Below are positions 45,423-53,823 of a stretch of DNA of 64,000 nucleotides, piece after piece; the stretch's first letter is position 1, and every line of letters begins with the position of its first letter. Under the pieces are notes generated by a model. That model made no database searches. It was not told the DNA's origin and worked only from the letters and a program-made list of their open reading frames with translations. A program made the translations under genes and the position numbers. This DNA is from Sulfobacillus thermotolerans (GTDB taxonomy: Bacteria > Bacillota > Sulfobacillia > Sulfobacillales > Sulfobacillaceae), in the NCBI GenBank assembly GCA_002951815.1, contig CP019454.1, positions 2,418,001-2,482,000 of the forward strand, written 5' to 3'.

Positions 45423-45473
45423 TTGGCCCCGCCACCTTGGAGATTATTTGCTGGGCATTACGCGCTCCCTCTT

Positions 45474-45495
45474 CCACCCGGTCATGACCGGGTGG
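45474..45495. promoter_or_regulatory. perfect 22-bp palindrome between padR and the aldo/keto reductase gene
   Basis: The strand reads identically on both sides about 45484/45485: CCACCCGGTCA followed by TGACCGGGTGG. It sits 52 bp after the padR stop and 65 bp before the end of the convergent reductase gene. It can act as a protein-binding site or as a tight hairpin (terminator-like, no T-run). Confidence 0.5.
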
Positions 45496-45559
45496 GCATA
45501 GCCTGTTCCTAATTAATCGGCTCTGCCCATGACCAAGACCCCAGCGGGAGCGTCTTGAG

Positions 45560-46417
45560 CTAGGAGATATACTGTACCGCAATGTCCTCGCCACTGGCTG
45601 GAAACACGGCGTCCAGTCGGTCAAGGTCAGCCGTGCTTAATTCGAGCGTCAGCGCCTTCTCATTGCTGTGAAGGTGTTCAGGATTTGCCGTTTTCGGAAT
45701 CGCTATCACGTGGGGGGACCGAATTGCCCATGCAAGCGCCACCGTATACGGGCTGGTGTGATACTGGGTTGCCAATTCGTGTAAAAGTTGATAACCCGGA
45801 TGGTCTGTTCCTATTTCTTGGAGGTTTTTAACTGGAGAATACGCCATGACGACTATGTTATGCGCTTGGCAATAAGGAATAACACGAGTCTCTGCCTCCC
45901 TAGCAAATAAACTGTATTCGACCTGATTGGCAATTAAAGGCACGTCTCTCAACGCATCTTGGGCTTGTTCCATAAGGGCAACAGAGAAATTACTGACCCC
46001 GACGGCTTTGACTTGGCCTTCGTGGAAAGCGTTCGCCATAGCCTGCATGGTCTCTTTCAGGGGTACGCGAGCACTGGGCCAATGTAAGAGAAATAAATCT
46101 AAGTAGGGGGTGCCTAATCGCTTAAGCGATGCCTCTAGAGAATGCCGCACCCCATCACGATCTGCATGCGTTGGCCAGACCTTGCTGACCACAAAAGCGC
46201 GTTCGCGCTGACCTCTTATGGCTTGCCCCACAATTTGCTCAGCGCCCCCGTCTGCATACATGGCCGCGGTGTCAATCACCTGCAAACCATGAGTCAATCC
46301 TTCTTGCAAGATGGCAATTTCCTGGCTTGCGTGTTCAGGGTTTATCCCCATTTTCCACGTCCCCTGGCCTAAAGCCGCCAAGGAGCGCGCGTCGCTCGCA
46401 AAGGTCACGGTCCGCAC
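45560..46417 (-). CDS. aldo/keto reductase
   Basis: NADPH-dependent carbonyl reductase of the AKR superfamily, 285 residues. The catalytic tetrad is visible: Asp and Tyr in VIDTAAMYADG, Lys in AFVVSKVWP and His in DLFLLHWP; the cofactor contact AIPKTANPEHLHSN is present near residue 245. The GTG at 46417 has GAGGAGG nine bases upstream; the longer frame includes that Shine-Dalgarno and is rejected. Substrate unknown. Confidence 0.92.
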   Translation of the reverse strand: MRTVTFASDARSLAALGQGTWKMGINPEHASQEIAILQEGLTHGLQVIDTAAMYADGGAEQIVGQAIRGQRERAFVVSKVWPTHADRDGVRHSLEASLKRLGTPYLDLFLLHWPSARVPLKETMQAMANAFHEGQVKAVGVSNFSVALMEQAQDALRDVPLIANQVEYSLFAREAETRVIPYCQAHNIVVMAYSPVKNLQEIGTDHPGYQLLHELATQYHTSPYTVALAWAIRSPHVIAIPKTANPEHLHSNEKALTLELSTADLDRLDAVFPASGEDIAVQYIS

Positions 46418-46861
46418 GATGATCGTCCTCCTCAAAATGTTTACTTAATACGAGTATAGCAGAGCATCCGCGAGGAAATTCGTGGTCACGACGTGGCAAG
46501 GGCAGTCGTCAATGATAAAATACGAGACAAGGCAACTTGTCGAGAGGTCTGCCGAGTATAAGAAACTGAATAGGATTGGATAACGGCTTGGAACAGAAAG
46601 GGCACAAATCCTCACCACGTGCTGCTGGGTGTGTGCAGAGCGTGGTACAGGGTGATCAAGGGTCTGGTTTGTGCAGACGGTCTTAAAGCACGAATCAGTC
46701 GGCGTGGCGTTGAATCGTCCTCCCGGTCGTGCGTTCTTCCTTTGGAAGAAATTTGCCCACAAAGGAGCTAGCATTCCTGGTCACGGGAGGACGCTACCCG
46801 GAATACCCGTTTTGGACCATTGGGCTGTTGGGTAGGCTTTTGTGTGCCAGGTTGCGTCCCG
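46418..46861. other. hairpin-rich non-coding region upstream of the Toprim-deformylase pair
   Basis: 444 bp without a credible gene but with many strong inverted repeats: GACAAG-GCAA-CTTGTC (46526-46541, GNRA-type loop), ACCACG/CGTGGT (46614-46646) enclosing CTGC/GCAG, GTCTG/CAGAC (46662-46678), and CGTCCTCCCG/CGGGAGGACG (46716-46725 and 46784-46793) enclosing TTCTTCC-TTT-GGAAGAA (46734-46750). No tmRNA, SRP RNA, RNase P RNA or 6S signature was recognised. A structured leader or small RNA is possible. Confidence 0.5.
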
Positions 46862-47209
46862 ATGCTGGAAGAACCATTTGCCATTATCGTCGAAGGAAAA
46901 AATGACCGCTCCCGATTGCGGGCCGTGATACCACCTGAAATCCCGATTATTCTGACCTTTGGGATTCCCAACCAAGACCGACTCGAACGCATTCGCAAGG
47001 CGGTCAGACACCATACCGTCATTATTTTTACGGATGCGGATGCGGCAGGGCGACGGATACGACGCATCCTCCGAGAGGCTTTTCCGGATGCGATCAATGT
47101 CTACACCAAACCCGGATATAATGGAGTAGAACATACGCCCATCGACTATATTAGCGAGCGGTTTAAACGATTGGGCATCCTGGAATGTGAGTCACCATAC
47201 TTTAAATGA
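46862..47209 (+). CDS. small Toprim-domain protein (RNase M5-related)
   Basis: 115 residues consisting almost only of a Toprim fold: the acidic Glu in FAIIVEGKNDRSRL and the Asp-x-Asp in VIIFTDADAAGRRIRRIL. These are the metal-binding residues of DnaG-type primases, OLD nucleases and RNase M5. RNase M5 of Bacillus is longer (about 185 residues) with a C-terminal RNA-binding part, absent here; the size is closer to the YusF-type Toprim proteins. The start at ATG 46862 has only a weak ribosome site. Its stop overlaps the deformylase start by 4 bp (ATGA). Confidence 0.75.
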   Translation: MLEEPFAIIVEGKNDRSRLRAVIPPEIPIILTFGIPNQDRLERIRKAVRHHTVIIFTDADAAGRRIRRILREAFPDAINVYTKPGYNGVEHTPIDYISERFKRLGILECESPYFK

Positions 47210-47817
47210 CGAGGTTGACGCGAGTGCAGCAAGGAATTTGGACGATTGCCAGTCGTAATGACTTTTTGCGGCAAAGGACAATTAAGGCGAAATCGGTTAC
47301 ACAAGAGGTTCTGACGGTTAGTCAGGATCTTATGGACACGTGGGATACAGTGTCCGCATACGGAATTGCCGGACCGCAAATTGGAGCCCGCCTACGAATA
47401 TTCATCTGGAAAAGCACGAAAGGCCAGGATCCTGAGATCATCATCAATCCCAAAATCATTCGGGCGCGTGGAGAAGTGAAGGATTATGATGGGTGTCTTA
47501 GTGTGCCTGGTATCTACGGTCCGACCCGGCGCGCTGAATACATCGAGTTGTCGGGATGGACACAGACGGGGCAACCCTTTCGCCGGGGCTTTGAAGGTTT
47601 TGATGCGCGCATTATTCAGCATGAAGTCGACCACTTAGAAGGAGTTCTCTTTATTGACCGGATCGACTCTCTTGATGAACTCTATGTCATGGAAGAAATT
47701 CCTAGTACGAAAAAAAACGAGGAACCGACGTACGAGGAGCGTCCCCTTAACCCGGAATTGCAAGAATTCATTCGGAGTCGGAGACGGCCGATCCCGGGAC
47801 ATGCTTTATTGTGGTAG
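47206..47817 (+). CDS. def: peptide deformylase-like metallohydrolase
   Basis: Removes the N-formyl group from nascent proteins. 203 residues. Motif 3 HEVDH (His139, Glu140, His143) and motif 2 Cys97 (DGCLSVPG) supply the metal ligands and catalytic Glu. Deviations: motif 2 begins with Asp rather than Glu, and motif 1, usually GxGxAAxQ, is YGIAGPQIG. A C-terminal tail of about 45 residues follows. It may be a second, non-housekeeping deformylase. It is translationally coupled to the Toprim gene by an ATGA overlap. Confidence 0.83.
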   Translation: MTRLTRVQQGIWTIASRNDFLRQRTIKAKSVTQEVLTVSQDLMDTWDTVSAYGIAGPQIGARLRIFIWKSTKGQDPEIIINPKIIRARGEVKDYDGCLSVPGIYGPTRRAEYIELSGWTQTGQPFRRGFEGFDARIIQHEVDHLEGVLFIDRIDSLDELYVMEEIPSTKKNEEPTYEERPLNPELQEFIRSRRRPIPGHALLW

Positions 47818-47850
47818 AGACGTCATGCATTGACAAATGGGGGACCAGGC

Positions 47851-50436
47851 ATGCATAAGCAGGGAGCCTTAGCGGGACAGCTTGACCGACTATGGGTTGC
47901 CGGCGCAAGGGCGTCGCGAGCGGACAGCGCAGCAGTTCAAGGCGTTGTCAGCGCCCTGAACGCGACGCTACAGCCTGATCAGGTCATTAGTGACCGTGAA
48001 CGCCTATTGGCGTTTAGTTATGATGCTACCGGCGAGCGCCATTGGCCGGATGTCGTGGTATTTGCGCAGTCGGCTCAAGAGGTCGAAACAGCGGTTCAAA
48101 TCGCGGCAGCCCAAGGCGTCTATATTTTGGCAAGGGGCTCTTCGTCTAACCTGAGCGGCGGAACAACGCCTGTCCTAGGGGGCCTTATTTTGTCGTTGAC
48201 GCGCATGAACCACATCCGCCATGTCGATGTCCTAAACCGTCAAGCCGTGGTCGAGCCTGGAGTGATTAATGCTGATCTGCAAGTGGCGCTTCAGTCGTGG
48301 CATTTCTTTTATCCCCCAGATCCCGCTAGTCACCGGATCTCTACATTAGGCGGCAACGTGGCCGAGAACTCTGGGGGCCCACATTGCGTGAAATACGGCG
48401 TGACCGTCAATCACATTATCCAGTTGGAAGTGGTGTTAGCCGACGGTCGCCGCCTCTTGACACCAACGGCACGCGATTACCGTGTAGGCTTGGACATCAC
48501 GGGTCTTTTAACAGGGTCCGAAGGGACCATGGCCATTGTGACACAAATCACGGCGCAAATCGCCCCGCAACCTGAACAGACGGCCACGATGCTAGCGGTG
48601 TTCGCGTCGGTCGACGAGGCTTTGCACACCGTCTCTGCCATTATTGCGCACCACATCGTTCCCTCCACGCTGGAACTGTTAGATAAGAAATCGTTGGAAA
48701 TTGTGGAATCGTTTGTGCACGCTGGCTATCCTGTAGATGCGGGCGCCGTCTTGTTAATTGAAGTGGACGGCCCTTCGGCCGTGGTACAGGCCCAAACGGC
48801 CGCGATTGCTGACATCGCCGCGCAAGGCGGAGCCCACGAATTCCGCATTGCCCAGAGCGCGCTAGAAGCCGACGCCCTCTGGAAAGGGCGCCGTGCTCAT
48901 TATGGAGCGGCGGCTCGCATAGCGCCCCACTTATGGATTCAAGATGTGACCGTTCCAAGGCCTTTGTTGGCCGAGATGATGCGCGACGTCATTGTCATTG
49001 GACAGCACCATGGCTTTAATATTTTCTGCTCGGCCCATGCTGGCGATGGCAATCTTCACCCTATCATTACCTATGACCCGGCAAATGCCGACGAAGTGGC
49101 GCGGATGCGCCAAGCGGATCACGACATTTTAGCGGCGTGTGTCAACCGTGGGGGAGCGATCACGGGGGAGCATGGTATTGGCATTGACAAGTTGGAAAAT
49201 TTGGCGCTGATGTATGGACCTCGGGAACGGCAAACGATGTCCGATCTCAAACACGCGTTTGACCCCAGCGGGGTCTTGAATCCCCTCAAAGTCGTGCTAC
49301 CGCCTCCTGTGCGCCCTTCAGATCCCCATTGGGAAGAACCTTCAGATCACACATGGACGCCCAACACGGCCCAAGAGGCCAGCCAGGCAGTCATGGACGC
49401 GCGCCAAGCGGGTATACAACTTAGCGTCGGAGGATACTTTACGGGCTGGGCCATGACCGGCCGCCCCCTGACGACGCCGCTAAGCACGTCGCATTTGCGC
49501 CAGATTGTGGATTTTGATAAAGACAATCTGACGGTGGAAGTTGAGGCTGGGATGAGCGCATCGGAGCTTGCACAGTGGCTACGGCACGAAGGGTTGCAGA
49601 GTCCGTTTCTTCCCTATAGTAGCCCCAAGACAACGGTCGGCGGGATGATTGCTGCCAACGCCAGGAACTGGCGCCACGCGTATTTGCTAGGCTGGCGGGA
49701 TGTGGTATTGGGTGTGGAATGGATCGATGGGCGAGGACAGATTTTGCGTTTTGGCCGCAAAACGATGAAAAATGTGGCCGGATACGATGTCACAAAGCTT
49801 GCGGTAGGCTCATGGGGTCGCTTAGGTCTTATCTCTAAGGCTATCTTGCGGCTACGGCCGCTAGCACCACAGCGCCTGCTAGGATACACGCAAAGTGATA
49901 CGGTCGATCGATTACTGGACATGGCTTTGCAATTTGGAGCGAGCGCTAGCCGACCCGATGGCGTGGTCATCACGCGGCTCAAGCCCGGTCAGGCGCAGTT
50001 ATGGATCGCCCACGAAAGCCCAGGTGCAGAACCAACCAAGGAGTGGGTGGAGGGACAAGGGCGGGAAGCGGGCTTGACGTGGACGTGGCTGGAGGAGGAC
50101 GCATGGGTTTCGTGGGAAGATGAACGCACTCGGTTATGGCAGCAGGCTCTACAACATGGTACCTATGCCGAAGGCGGGGTTTTGCCGACACACTTAAGCC
50201 ACGTCATAAACCGCGTCGCGTTGGACCATCTGTTTATTGTGTATCCGGCCTCAGGCGCCTATGAAATCTTTGCGGGGCCAAATGACGTGCCGCTCAATCT
50301 TGAGGGGTTGAGCCGCCGGATTAGTGAGGGGCAGTATTGGCAACAACCCACGGACGGATGGGACGCTATCGAAGACCGGATCAGACACGTCTTCGATCCG
50401 GATGGCATTTTTGGACCATCAAAATCCCGCACATAA
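47851..50436 (+). CDS. glcD: glycolate oxidase GlcD-GlcE fusion
   Basis: 861-residue protein combining two FAD-linked oxidase units. Residues 1 to about 480 are GlcD-like: the FAD-binding LARGSSSNLSGGTTPVLGG, STLGGNVAENSGGPHCVKYGVT, and the C-terminal FCSAHAGDGNLHP and GGAITGEHGIGIDKL. The remainder is GlcE-like: SVGGYFTGWAM, LPYSSPKTTVGGMIAANARN, KNVAGYDVTKLAVGSWGRLGLI, ending VFDPDGIFGPSK. Glycolate or lactate is the expected donor, oxidised to the keto acid. The ATG at 47851 has GGGGGA seven bases upstream. glcF follows by 15 bp and completes the complex. D-lactate is an alternative substrate. Confidence 0.9.
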   Translation: MHKQGALAGQLDRLWVAGARASRADSAAVQGVVSALNATLQPDQVISDRERLLAFSYDATGERHWPDVVVFAQSAQEVETAVQIAAAQGVYILARGSSSNLSGGTTPVLGGLILSLTRMNHIRHVDVLNRQAVVEPGVINADLQVALQSWHFFYPPDPASHRISTLGGNVAENSGGPHCVKYGVTVNHIIQLEVVLADGRRLLTPTARDYRVGLDITGLLTGSEGTMAIVTQITAQIAPQPEQTATMLAVFASVDEALHTVSAIIAHHIVPSTLELLDKKSLEIVESFVHAGYPVDAGAVLLIEVDGPSAVVQAQTAAIADIAAQGGAHEFRIAQSALEADALWKGRRAHYGAAARIAPHLWIQDVTVPRPLLAEMMRDVIVIGQHHGFNIFCSAHAGDGNLHPIITYDPANADEVARMRQADHDILAACVNRGGAITGEHGIGIDKLENLALMYGPRERQTMSDLKHAFDPSGVLNPLKVVLPPPVRPSDPHWEEPSDHTWTPNTAQEASQAVMDARQAGIQLSVGGYFTGWAMTGRPLTTPLSTSHLRQIVDFDKDNLTVEVEAGMSASELAQWLRHEGLQSPFLPYSSPKTTVGGMIAANARNWRHAYLLGWRDVVLGVEWIDGRGQILRFGRKTMKNVAGYDVTKLAVGSWGRLGLISKAILRLRPLAPQRLLGYTQSDTVDRLLDMALQFGASASRPDGVVITRLKPGQAQLWIAHESPGAEPTKEWVEGQGREAGLTWTWLEEDAWVSWEDERTRLWQQALQHGTYAEGGVLPTHLSHVINRVALDHLFIVYPASGAYEIFAGPNDVPLNLEGLSRRISEGQYWQQPTDGWDAIEDRIRHVFDPDGIFGPSKSRT

Positions 50437-50451
50437 AAGGGGGATACAGCA

Positions 50452-51720
50452 ATGCAATCAGTGGCACGCAACAGCATTTTGAGCGAAATTGACCATTGTA
50501 ATAAGTGTGGCTTTTGTCTACCAGCGTGTCCCACCTATCAACTCACCGGCAGTGAGCTCCATTCCCCTCGCGGCAGGATTGCGATGGTGGAAGCCGCCAC
50601 GCGTCAAGAAATTGAATGGGGCCAGGGTATTGAGGAATCGTTGAGCTATTGTTTGTCGTGCCGCGCCTGTGAGACAGCTTGTCCATCGGGGGTGCGGTAT
50701 CACCGGATTTTGGAGGCAGGGCGTACCGCGTTGGCTCAGCATCGTCCTCGTCGGCTCAGTTGGGCCACTCGCCAAATTCTCGGAACCGTCAAACATCCTA
50801 GACGGCTGCGCCGCTTAGCAGGCATTGGGCACACCTTTCGGAAATGGCCAATGCCTCGTGCCTTGCTGCCTTTGTTGCCATTGACGGGCTACCAGGCGGC
50901 AGTTGCCGAGCCGGTCTCGCCTATTTCCTCAAAGAAACCGGACGTCGCATTCTTTGAAGGATGCGTAATGTCGGCAATTTTTCCCGATGCAAACCGTGCT
51001 GCGCAAAATCTCCTGCAACGTGCGGGACTAGCAGTGGTCACGCCGCAGGGCCAAGGGTGTTGTGGCGCCTTACACCTGCATGCCGGGCAACGCGAGGAAG
51101 CCGTGGCGATGGCCAAAGCCAATATTCTCGCGTTTGAGGCGACAGGGGATGTCCTTGTTGTCAACACAGCGGGCGGATGTGGCGCGATGCTGTCCGAGTA
51201 TGGGGAGCTGTTTGAACATGACGAGCAGTGGGCTACCCGAGCCCAACGGTTTAGTCAACGCGTAAGAGATTGGTCGACCGTATTGCGTCAGCAGCCGCAG
51301 GAGATACCGCTTGCTGGGTCTGGCGAACGGGTTGTATTGCAAAATTCATGCCACCTGGTCAATGTCGAGCATGCGGGAGATGATGCGGCGGCGTTAGCCA
51401 GCAGTGTGCCAGGTGATCAATTTGTCGGTTATCCCGGGCAAGACCGGTGTTGTGGATCGGCTGGCACCTATAATATTGAGCACCAAGAGTGGGCGTTGGC
51501 GATTGTAACGGCCAAGATGGCAGACATTACTGCTTTACGACCGAACCGGATCCTCGTCAATAACCCCGGTTGTCACTTGCAAATGCGGTGGGGTGCAGAA
51601 CAAGCTGGAGACGACTCGGTCCAGGTTGAGCATCTTGCCACCTATTTAGAACGCGCGGCAGCGCGTGCTGCCGCATCTTCGCAGCCCACACAAGGAGGAA
51701 GTCCTGATGGCGCGCCCTAA
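50452..51720 (+). CDS. glcF: glycolate oxidase iron-sulfur subunit
   Basis: 422-residue electron-transfer subunit. It has two 4Fe-4S motifs (CNKCGFCLPACP and CLSCRACETACP) and two CCG domains (EGCVMS..GCCGALHLHAG and NSCHLVN..DRCCGSAGTYN) that bind a further cofactor and pass electrons towards quinone at the membrane. AAAGGGGGA precedes the ATG. Directly downstream of the GlcD-GlcE fusion; its last 14 bp overlap the Nudix gene. Confidence 0.92.
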   Translation: MQSVARNSILSEIDHCNKCGFCLPACPTYQLTGSELHSPRGRIAMVEAATRQEIEWGQGIEESLSYCLSCRACETACPSGVRYHRILEAGRTALAQHRPRRLSWATRQILGTVKHPRRLRRLAGIGHTFRKWPMPRALLPLLPLTGYQAAVAEPVSPISSKKPDVAFFEGCVMSAIFPDANRAAQNLLQRAGLAVVTPQGQGCCGALHLHAGQREEAVAMAKANILAFEATGDVLVVNTAGGCGAMLSEYGELFEHDEQWATRAQRFSQRVRDWSTVLRQQPQEIPLAGSGERVVLQNSCHLVNVEHAGDDAAALASSVPGDQFVGYPGQDRCCGSAGTYNIEHQEWALAIVTAKMADITALRPNRILVNNPGCHLQMRWGAEQAGDDSVQVEHLATYLERAAARAAASSQPTQGGSPDGAP

Positions 51721-52192
51721 ACCCCCTGCTCATATGATTACCTGCCCCGACTTATATGGCCACGATCACGAATTTGCGCCGGAAAGCATTCGCTTCCGCC
51801 CTGCCGCGTATGGCGTGTTATGTCACAATCACCAGGTTCTGCTCTCCCAGTCGCGTTTTAGCGAAAAATGGGATTTGCCTGGGGGCGGGATAGAACCATG
51901 GGAAACGTTGGCGGACGGATTGGCCCGTGAATTCTTGGAAGAAACCGGGATTACGGTAAGTGTTCAGCGCTTTCTCGAAATGCAAGAAAACTTCATTGCG
52001 TTTTTTAGCCATCCCTATCACTCGCTCCGTTTTTATTATACGGTGAAGCTTCTGGCGCCGGACGTGACGTTGGCACCTGATGCGCATGAGCTGTTAGACC
52101 TTCGTTGGTGGCCTACCGAGGCATTGCCCGCCGGACACATGAATGACTATGAGGTGCGCATTATACAGATGGCATGTCAAGAACCTGAATAA
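51707..52192 (+). CDS. Nudix hydrolase
   Basis: 161 residues with a complete Nudix box GGGIEPWETLADGLAREFLEETGI (G-x5-E-x7-RE-x2-EE-x-G). The domain opens FRPAAYGVLCHNHQVLLSQ, typical of MutT/ADP-ribose-type pyrophosphatases. The ATG at 51707, with AAGGAGG seven bases upstream, overlaps the glcF end. Substrate unknown (damaged nucleotides or nucleotide sugars). Confidence 0.92.
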   Translation: MARPKPPAHMITCPDLYGHDHEFAPESIRFRPAAYGVLCHNHQVLLSQSRFSEKWDLPGGGIEPWETLADGLAREFLEETGITVSVQRFLEMQENFIAFFSHPYHSLRFYYTVKLLAPDVTLAPDAHELLDLRWWPTEALPAGHMNDYEVRIIQMACQEPE

Positions 52193-52236
52193 GGGCAAGA
52201 CTTTCGTCAGACACTCTTGGCAGAAGGAGTGTTGGC

Positions 52237-52986
52237 ATGTCAACCAAACTGCGTGGGGGCCGAGTACGCGATGGACTGAAGGCTGGGGGACGCCGTCCCC
52301 GGCTGTCTTTAAACTTCCGGGTGTTATTGCGTGAAGCAATATTTGGGGTGAATGATGGATTAGTGGCCACGGTAGGGTTAGTATCAGGTGAGGCGCTCTC
52401 CCATCAATCGCATGGGTCTATAATTATTGCCGGGCTATCGTCCGTGGGAGCAGCCATGGTGTCGATGAGTGTGGGGTCGTATCTGGCGACTACATCGCAA
52501 AATGACTGGGTGCGGCAACAAATTCGCCAGCAACAAGAAGATATCGCACGGCAACCCCACCAAGAAGCCGAGGAAGTTGAGGATTTATTGGAAGACATCG
52601 GAATTCCCGATCCGGTGATTCCCGATGTGCGTAAAACCATTACCGCAAGTCGACCGCGTTGGCTGAAGTTTATGGTGCGAGAGGCCTTGGGCGTTCATCC
52701 GAGTCATGAAGAAACGCCACTTGTCAACGCTATCACTATGGCCGTGGCTGTTGTGGTCGGATCAAGCCCCCCAATCATTCCTTTTTTGCTACCCATCTCA
52801 ACCATTTGGGCACGTGATTTGGCGTGGGCTCTCTCGATTATGGCTGCGCTCGTGGTTGGTGCGTTAAAAGGAAAATTTACCGGGAGTGCGCTATGGAAGA
52901 GCAGTTTGCAATTTGCGATTTTAGCATCATTGTCGGCAACCGTTGGTGCTGCGATTGGGTGGGCCTTAGGGCTGTTGGGCGCTTAA
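52237..52986 (+). CDS. VIT1/CCC1-family iron or manganese transporter
   Basis: 249-residue membrane protein. The first helix region LLREAIFGVNDGLVATVGLVSG is the family signature, followed by a second helix, a cytosolic charged helical segment (QNDWVRQQIRQQQEDIARQ..EEVEDLLEDIG) that provides the metal-binding domain in VIT1, and three further helices. Members export or store Fe2+/Mn2+. AGAAGGAG lies eight bases before the ATG. Forty-four bp after the Nudix gene; likely separate function, possibly iron tolerance. Confidence 0.9.
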   Translation: MSTKLRGGRVRDGLKAGGRRPRLSLNFRVLLREAIFGVNDGLVATVGLVSGEALSHQSHGSIIIAGLSSVGAAMVSMSVGSYLATTSQNDWVRQQIRQQQEDIARQPHQEAEEVEDLLEDIGIPDPVIPDVRKTITASRPRWLKFMVREALGVHPSHEETPLVNAITMAVAVVVGSSPPIIPFLLPISTIWARDLAWALSIMAALVVGALKGKFTGSALWKSSLQFAILASLSATVGAAIGWALGLLGA

Positions 52987-53020
52987 TAGGGAGCGGCGGT
53001 TCGGGGGTCACTTGGCACCG

Positions 53021-53632
53021 TTACAACGCAGCTAAGTGATTCAAAATCATGATAATCGCGATCATGCTCACAGACCCCGCTAACATGCTAGAGACAGCAC
53101 GCGGCCAGCTCACGCCATATAACTGATGGACAGCCCGAATGCCTAAAATTACTAAGATGGCTCCAGCCAAATACACGAGGCCAGATATAGGAATCCAACT
53201 GATGAGCGTTAAGACAATCAGCCAACCGGAATAGACAATGGCTTGAACCCGAATGGTATCTACGGCATAGGAGCGGCGACCAGGTTCGGTGCGGTTCAAG
53301 ACCCAGACAATGACCCATGTTAGTCCATAATAAAACAAAAATGCGATAAAGAGCGTGTTAATGACAGCACTTAACATGAACATCACGTGAAATCCAATAA
53401 AGGCCACCACGCGCAGGGCCGCCAATATGCCCGCGACAATGGCATTGCTCCACAGCATCCGGTCAGTCCACGGTCCTTGGCTTGCGACCTGAAAGGGGTT
53501 GCGCAAAAAGTAGTGCCAGTAATCCAAGAAATCGTCCCATTCCCGCGGCTGTCGGCGGGCTTTACGTTGATAGAGCTTCTCCATATGGCGCTTGCGACTA
53601 TGGTCTTTAAAAGAGATTGGCTTCTTGGACAC
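53021..53632 (-). CDS. Yip1-like membrane protein
   Basis: 203 residues. A basic N-terminal tail (KDHSRKRHMEKLYQRKARRQPREW) is followed by an amphipathic DFLDYWHYFLRNPFQVAS segment and five hydrophobic helices, the layout of the Yip1/YIF1 domain family. The GTG start (53632) has AAAGGAG six bases upstream; the open frame to 53683 contains that Shine-Dalgarno and is rejected. Function of bacterial Yip1-like proteins is not established. Confidence 0.75.
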   Translation of the reverse strand: MSKKPISFKDHSRKRHMEKLYQRKARRQPREWDDFLDYWHYFLRNPFQVASQGPWTDRMLWSNAIVAGILAALRVVAFIGFHVMFMLSAVINTLFIAFLFYYGLTWVIVWVLNRTEPGRRSYAVDTIRVQAIVYSGWLIVLTLISWIPISGLVYLAGAILVILGIRAVHQLYGVSWPRAVSSMLAGSVSMIAIIMILNHLAAL

Positions 53633-53823
53633 GGTCGGCTCCTTTCTGGCACGGAACGGGGTATTACTTGGTGATGTAATCATATCAAAATTCTGCGTAA
53701 AATTCTAACCACTCTCAAAGAGGCATTGGTCTGGCAGGAAGTGGAATGGCCTAACATGACGTCCCCGACACAAGACAATCCATGATATCATTATCTAAAC
53801 TTTATTGCGTTGGGAGGATTATC

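Noticed and set aside
46445-46774. Minus-strand open frame of 109 codons in the intergenic region
   Set aside because: No ribosome site, Cys/Ser/Thr-rich random-like composition, and it overlaps the inverted-repeat cluster.
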